Shown: positions 60,270 through 64,000 of the stretch, piece after piece | Position numbering within the stretch: position 1 is the stretch's first letter | How the letters are laid out: the number at the start of each line of letters is the position of its first letter | NCBI RefSeq assembly: GCF_008642375.1 | Contig: NZ_CP029194.1 | Location: 6,317,001 to 6,381,000 of the forward strand | Reading direction: 5' to 3' | Source: Streptomyces venezuelae | GTDB lineage: Bacteria > Actinomycetota > Actinomycetes > Streptomycetales > Streptomycetaceae | DNA length: 64,000 nucleotides | Made by a program: the position numbers and the translations under genes | The notes under the pieces: model-generated | Seen by the model: only the letters and a program-made list of their open reading frames with translations | Database searches by the model: none | Told to the model about the DNA's origin: nothing

Positions 60270-61403
60270 ATGCGGATCATCCTTGTCACCGGCCCCGGCG
60301 GCGCCGGACGCACCACCGTCGCCGCCGCGACCGCCCTGGCCGAGGCGCGCGCCGGGCGCCGGGTCCTGCTCGTCTCCGAGGAGGCCGACCCGGGGCTCGC
60401 AGGGGGCGGCCTGAGCATCCTGCGCCCCGATCCCGCCGCGGACTTCCGGCGCGAGTTCCTCGCGCTCCAGGCCCGCTCCGCCGCCGCCCTCGACCTCCTC
60501 GGCGCCGCGCCCTTCGAGGACGCCGAGCTCACCGAACTCCCCGGCAGCCGCCAGTTCGCCCTGCTGAGGGCCCTGCGCGACGCCGCCCAGGGCGAGCACG
60601 ACCTCGCCGTCGTCGACCTGCCCCCGCTCCCCGAGGCCCTCGCCCTCCTCGCCCTGCCCGAGCAGCTCCGCCGCTATCTGCGCCGCCTCCTGCCCCCGGA
60701 ACGGCAGGCCGCCCGCGCGCTGCGCCCCATGCTCGCCCAGCTCGCCGGTGTCCCCATGCCCGCGCAGTGGCTGTACGAGACCACCGCCCGCTGGGAGGCC
60801 GAGCTGGCCGCCGCCCAGGCCGTCGCCGAAGCCCCCACCACCAGCGTCCGGCTCGTCCTCGAACCCGGACCCGCCGCCGTGCGCGCGCTGCGTACCGCCC
60901 GGCTCGGCCTCGCCCTCCAGGGCCTCACCCTCGACGCCGTCGTCGCCAACCGGCTGCTCCCCGCCGACTCCGAGGACCCCTGGCTCGCCGGGCTCACCGC
61001 CCAGCAGCACCGGCACCTGGTGGAGCTCCGTACCGCCGCGGGCCTCGTGCGCGAGCTGCCGCACCTCGGCCGCGACCCGCGCGGCGCCGAGGACCTCGCC
61101 CTCCTGGCGCCCGTCCCTCCCGCCGCCCCCGCCCCGGTCCCCGTACCCGGCCGTGAGGTCGAGGACCGGCGGGAGGAGGACGGCGTCCTCGTCTGGCACA
61201 TCGCGCTGCCCGGCGCCGTCAAGGAGGAGCTCGCCCTCGTCCGCCGCGGCGACGAACTGCTCCTGACCGTCGGCCCGTTCCGCCGCCACCTGCCCCTGCC
61301 GTCCGTCCTGCGCCGCTGCACCGTGACCGGCGCCGGGCTCGTCGAAGGGGACCTCAGGGTCCGTTTCACCCCCGACCCGGGACTCTGGCCACGGACCCCC
61401 TGA
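60270..61403 (+). CDS. ArsA/GET3-like ATPase with altered Walker A
   Basis: 377 residues. The N-terminus reads ILVTGPGGAGRTTVAAATALA: the deviant Walker A motif GKGGxGKT is changed so that Arg replaces the P-loop Lys. DLAVVDLPPLPEALALL is the Walker B/switch II area. A C-terminal alpha-crystallin-like beta domain is visible (WHIALPGAVKEELALVRRGDELLLTVG). The ArsA-HSP20 layout is common in actinobacteria. With Lys lost, ATP hydrolysis may be reduced or absent. ATG at 60270. Function unknown, perhaps a chaperone. Confidence 0.82.
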   Translation: MRIILVTGPGGAGRTTVAAATALAEARAGRRVLLVSEEADPGLAGGGLSILRPDPAADFRREFLALQARSAAALDLLGAAPFEDAELTELPGSRQFALLRALRDAAQGEHDLAVVDLPPLPEALALLALPEQLRRYLRRLLPPERQAARALRPMLAQLAGVPMPAQWLYETTARWEAELAAAQAVAEAPTTSVRLVLEPGPAAVRALRTARLGLALQGLTLDAVVANRLLPADSEDPWLAGLTAQQHRHLVELRTAAGLVRELPHLGRDPRGAEDLALLAPVPPAAPAPVPVPGREVEDRREEDGVLVWHIALPGAVKEELALVRRGDELLLTVGPFRRHLPLPSVLRRCTVTGAGLVEGDLRVRFTPDPGLWPRTP

Positions 61404-61444
61404 GGGCGTGTACCGTCGAAGTACCAGCCACTGAGGAGTACGCC

Positions 61445-61921
61445 ATGAGCGATTCGGATGCCTGGGCCAAGGCGTGCGCCGAGGACCTGGAGGCGGAGAA
61501 GGCCCGCCGCCGCGCCGAGCGCGGTGCCGAGCCCGGCTCGGCCGCCGAGGAACTCCGCAAGCTCTTCGACGCCGTCGCCGACAAGGTCTCCGGGGGACTC
61601 GGGGGCCCGCTGCTCGGCGGTCTCGGCGGGCAGACCGTCCAGCAGTTCGTCAGCCAGGCGAAGGCCGTCGTCGAGCCCGTCATCGAGCGGAACCCGCAGG
61701 TCTTCGACCACCTCGCCGCCGCCGGGAACGAACTGCTCGCCGCCTACCGCTCCGCCGTCGAGGGCCACGAGACCCGCTGGACCCGCGGCGGGACCGTCGC
61801 CGACGACGACCCGCGCCGTGAGGCCCACACCCGCGACGACCGGGACAGTGAGGACGGCGGGGACGAGCCGCGCCGCGACGACGAAGGGCCGGGAACGGGT
61901 CAGCAGATCGACCTCGACTGA
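61445..61921 (+). CDS. SCO2127-like hypothetical protein upstream of glkA
   Basis: 158 residues. Highly charged N-terminus, a helical Ala/Gly/Val-rich middle (about 35-105, LLGGLGGQTVQQFVSQAKAVV) and a very acidic disordered tail (RDDRDSEDGGDEPRRDDEG). Corresponds by position and character to SCO2127, the gene preceding glucokinase in S. coelicolor, which has been reported to influence glucose uptake and carbon repression. ATG at 61445. It lies 41 bases after the ATPase stop and 76 bases before glkA, so co-transcription is likely. Confidence 0.82.
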   Translation: MSDSDAWAKACAEDLEAEKARRRAERGAEPGSAAEELRKLFDAVADKVSGGLGGPLLGGLGGQTVQQFVSQAKAVVEPVIERNPQVFDHLAAAGNELLAAYRSAVEGHETRWTRGGTVADDDPRREAHTRDDRDSEDGGDEPRRDDEGPGTGQQIDLD

Positions 61922-61997
61922 TCGGGACTGATCGGGACGACCCCTCCCCTCGGGTACGGTGGGCCGTAGCGGGGCTCGACCGAATACTGAGGGACAC

Positions 61998-62939
61998 ATG
62001 GGACTCACCATCGGCGTCGACATCGGCGGCACCAAGATCGCGGCCGGCGTGGTCGACGAGGAGGGCAACATCCTCGACACGCACAAGGTGCCCACCCCGC
62101 CGACCCCCGAGGGAATCGTCGACGCGATCAGCGCCGCGGTCTCCGAGGCGGGCAAGGGACACTCGATCGAGGCCGTGGGCATCGGTGCCGCGGGCTACGT
62201 CGACGACAAGCGCGCCACCGTCCTCTTCGCGCCGAACATCGACTGGCGGCACGAGCCGCTGAAGGACAAGGTCGAGCAGCGCGTCGGCCTCCCCGTGGTC
62301 GTCGAGAACGACGCCAACGCGGCCGCCTGGGGCGAGTACAGGTTCGGCGCCGGCCAGGGCCACGAGGACGTCATCTGCATCACCCTCGGCACCGGCCTCG
62401 GCGGCGGCATCATCATCGGCAACAAGCTGCGCCGCGGACGCTTCGGCGTGGCCGCCGAGTTCGGCCACATCCGGGTCGTCCCGGACGGTCTGCTGTGCGG
62501 CTGCGGCAGCCAGGGCTGCTGGGAGCAGTACGCCTCCGGGCGCGCGCTCGTCCGGTACGCCAAGCAGCGTGCCAACGCCACGCCGGAGCGCGCGGCGGTC
62601 CTGCTGGGCCTCGGCGACGGCACCCCCGAGGGCATCGAGGGCAAGCACGTCAGCCAGGCCGCCCGTGCCGGCGACCCGGTCGCCGTCGACTCCTTCCGCG
62701 AGCTGGCCCGCTGGGCGGGCGCCGGTCTCGCGGACCTGGCCTCGCTCTTCGACCCCTCGGCGTTCATCGTCGGCGGCGGCGTCTCGGACGAGGGCGACCT
62801 CGTCCTCGACCCGATCCGGAAGTCCTTCCGGCGCTGGCTGATCGGCGGCCAGTGGCGCCCGCACGCGCAGGTCCTCGCGGCCCAGCTCGGCAACAAGGCC
62901 GGCCTGGTCGGCGCGGCCGACCTGGCCCGCCAGGGCTGA
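61998..62939 (+). CDS. glkA: ROK-family glucokinase
   Basis: 313 residues. ATP-binding VDIGGTKIAAGVVD at residues 6-19, ENDANAAAWGEY with catalytic Asp, and the ROK zinc motif GCGSQGCWE. Phosphorylates glucose to glucose-6-phosphate and, in Streptomyces, is needed for glucose repression. ATG at 61998 with GAGGGA upstream. Sequence closely follows what I recall of S. coelicolor GlkA. Confidence 0.97.
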   Translation: MGLTIGVDIGGTKIAAGVVDEEGNILDTHKVPTPPTPEGIVDAISAAVSEAGKGHSIEAVGIGAAGYVDDKRATVLFAPNIDWRHEPLKDKVEQRVGLPVVVENDANAAAWGEYRFGAGQGHEDVICITLGTGLGGGIIIGNKLRRGRFGVAAEFGHIRVVPDGLLCGCGSQGCWEQYASGRALVRYAKQRANATPERAAVLLGLGDGTPEGIEGKHVSQAARAGDPVAVDSFRELARWAGAGLADLASLFDPSAFIVGGGVSDEGDLVLDPIRKSFRRWLIGGQWRPHAQVLAAQLGNKAGLVGAADLARQG

Positions 62940-62956
62940 CCCCCGTACGAAGGCAT

Positions 62957-63004
62957 ACGACGACCGCCCGCCGCGTCCTCTCGGACACGGCGGGCGGTCG
63001 TCGT
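62957..63004 (+). terminator. Terminator after glkA
   Basis: Perfect 17-bp inverted repeat (62957-62973 and 62988-63004) with a 14-base loop, 17 bases past the stop. Confidence 0.88.
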
Positions 63005-63016
63005 ATCTTGACCGGC

Positions 63017-63760
63017 ATGGCGATCAGTGAGCTGCCCAACTCCCGCACCGAGGCGGACGGTTCGGCCGTCCTCCGGGTCCTGAGCTACAACGTCCGCTCG
63101 ATGCGCGACGACGAGGACGCCCTCGCCCGGGTGATCCGGGCCTGCGCCCCGGACCTCGTCTTCGTCCAGGAGGCCCCGCGCTTCTTCCGCTGGCGCAGGC
63201 ACGCGGCCCGGCTCGCCGCCAAGAGCGAGCTCGTGATGCTGAGCGGCGGCGCCACCGCGGCGGGGCCGATGCTCCTCTGCTCCCTGCGGGCCACCGTGGA
63301 ACGCACCGAGGACGTGCTGCTGCCGCTCACCCCCGGCCTGCACCGCCGCGGCCTCGCGACCGCCGTCGTCCGCTTCGCCGGGGCCAGGGTCGGGCTGATC
63401 AGCTGCCACCTGAGCCTGCGGAAGGACGAGCGGTACGCCCAGGCCGGGATGGTCCTCGACCGGGTCGCCGCGCTGGGCACCCCGTACACCCTCGTGGGCG
63501 GAGACCTCAACGAACGGCCCGGCGGCCCCGCCTTCACCCGGCTCGCCACGGAGCTCCGGGACGGCTGGGCGGTCAGCCCCTGGGGCGGTGAGCACACCTC
63601 GACCCCGGCCGACCCGCACCAGCGCATCGACGCCATCCTGGCCACCCCGGGCATCGAGTTCCTCGGCTGCGGGGTCCCGCCCCACCTCGACCCCACGGAC
63701 CTGAGAACGGCCACGGACCACCTGCCAGTGCTGGCGGCGGTCCGTGTGCCCGCCTCGTAG
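63017..63760 (+). CDS. Endonuclease/exonuclease/phosphatase (EEP) family protein
   Basis: 247 residues, complete EEP fold: LRVLSYNVRSM, DLVFVQEAP with metal-binding Glu, LISCHLSLR, LVGGDLNERPGG (DxN), and C-terminal TDHLPVLA (catalytic Asp-His). Cytosolic; nuclease or phosphodiesterase, substrate unknown. ATG at 63017 has no ribosome binding site, but TATCTT at 63004-63009 lies seven bases before it, so the message is probably leaderless and starts just past the glkA terminator. Confidence 0.9.
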   Translation: MAISELPNSRTEADGSAVLRVLSYNVRSMRDDEDALARVIRACAPDLVFVQEAPRFFRWRRHAARLAAKSELVMLSGGATAAGPMLLCSLRATVERTEDVLLPLTPGLHRRGLATAVVRFAGARVGLISCHLSLRKDERYAQAGMVLDRVAALGTPYTLVGGDLNERPGGPAFTRLATELRDGWAVSPWGGEHTSTPADPHQRIDAILATPGIEFLGCGVPPHLDPTDLRTATDHLPVLAAVRVPAS

Positions 63761-63811
63761 GGCGGGGATTCCGCCTCGTGGGGCGGGGTATCCGCCTCGT
63801 GGGGCGGGGAG
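63751..63811. repeat. Three 21-bp tandem repeats over the EEP stop codon
   Basis: Units at 63751-63771, 63772-63792 and 63793-63811 share CGCCTCGTGGGGCGGGG with small changes; the first contains the TAG stop at 63758-63760. Each unit can fold CCGCC against GGCGG. Not coding. Confidence 0.8.
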
Positions 63812-63824
63812 TGCTTCTTCGGGC

Positions 63825-63853
63825 GGGCGGTCGGGGCGGTTACACGACCGCCC
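63825..63853 (-). terminator. Hairpin over the stop of the last gene
   Basis: GGGCGGTCG (63825-63833) pairs with CGACCGCCC (63845-63853), overlapping the TAA of the minus-strand gene. Likely terminator for that gene. Confidence 0.55.
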
Positions 63854-64000
63854 CGCGGCCGGGGTCTCCGAAGCCGTCGTCATCGTCGTCGTCGTGCTTC
63901 ATGCGCGCCACCAGGGTCGCGAAGCCGCCCAGGAAGCCGCCCACGCAGAGCGTCGTCAGCCACCAGGTCATGTCCCACTGGAGCAGGACGGCCAGCAGCA
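63840..64000 (-). CDS. Membrane protein, C-terminal part only
   Basis: About 53 codons of a minus-strand gene ending TAA at 63840-63842; the 5' part lies outside the window. The visible end has a hydrophobic segment (WWLTTLCVGGFLGGFATLVA), then a cytosolic tail with a run of Asp (MKHDDDDDDGFG). Looks like the end of a small multi-pass protein. Function unknown. Confidence 0.7.
   Translation of the reverse strand, partial: LLAVLLQWDMTWWLTTLCVGGFLGGFATLVARMKHDDDDDDGFGDPGRGAVV

Noticed and set aside
1..64000. tRNA, rRNA, insertion sequences, attachment sites, replication origin
   Set aside because: No cloverleaf with conserved TTCGAATC-type arm, no rRNA stretches, no transposase-like frame and no DnaA-box cluster were recognised.

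Overview
The window is 64 kb of very GC-rich DNA (well over 70% G+C by eye) with G/C-biased third codon positions, many GTG and TTG starts, purine-rich ribosome binding sites and long GC-rich terminator hairpins. Together with the gene content (bcc-aa3 respiratory genes with a di-haem QcrC, a SAM-IV riboswitch, a ROK glucokinase preceded by an SCO2127-like gene, stand-alone PspA, and mycothiol-era actinobacterial hypotheticals), this points to a Streptomyces chromosome. The gene order resembles what I remember of the S. coelicolor core segment running from sucB/lpdA to glkA (about SCO2181 down to SCO2125). No tRNA, rRNA, insertion sequence, phage or CRISPR array was seen.

Layout. 1-4.5 kb: sucB (cut by the window edge), lpdA and pepA on the minus strand. 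4.9-11.4 kb: a five-gene plus-strand cluster encoding a secreted CE18/Agd3-like deacetylase, a PelF-type GT4 glycosyltransferase (apparent 3' frameshift), a polytopic membrane protein, a spherulin-4/GH135-like protein and a GH114 lipoprotein. It looks like a bacterial counterpart of the fungal galactosaminogalactan and bacterial Pel loci. 11.4-17.9 kb: cobalamin nucleotide-loop genes cobS, cobT and an MBL-cobU fusion, interleaved with an MprF-like lysyltransferase and a rhomboid-like protein. 18-28.4 kb: methyltransferase, DUF3043, pspA-pspAA, a NarL-type two-component pair, an RND pump, and divergent nadA and erpA. 28.5-33 kb: a Pro/Thr-rich anchored protein, a PfkB kinase and a cysteine desulfurase-TusA fusion.

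33.2-42.5 kb is the terminal oxidase and bc1 region: ctaCDF, an L,D-transpeptidase lipoprotein, a degenerate receiver protein, then ctaE-qcrC-qcrA-qcrB. These give the cytochrome bcc-aa3 supercomplex. 42.6-45.5 kb: trpD, then a SAM-IV riboswitch, a six-codon leader ORF and a class V aminotransferase. 45.6-52.2 kb: stand-alone Lrp/AsnC sensor, rhomboid protease, zinc ribbon protein, coiled-coil NYN protein, two tandem NlpC/P60 hydrolases and a zinc metallopeptidase lipoprotein. 52.2-56.7 kb: divergent PadR/MATE pair around a 43-bp palindrome, then GT87 and GT4 (PimB-like) mannosyltransferases. 56.8-64 kb: fadD, metallophosphoesterase, SRPBCC protein, ArsA-like ATPase with an Arg in place of the P-loop Lys, SCO2127-like gene, glkA, an EEP-family protein and a truncated membrane gene.

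The best candidate for a little-described system is the 4.9-11.4 kb exopolysaccharide cluster. Starts were chosen from ribosome binding sites and family N-termini. All function calls come from reading motifs by eye, with no database search.
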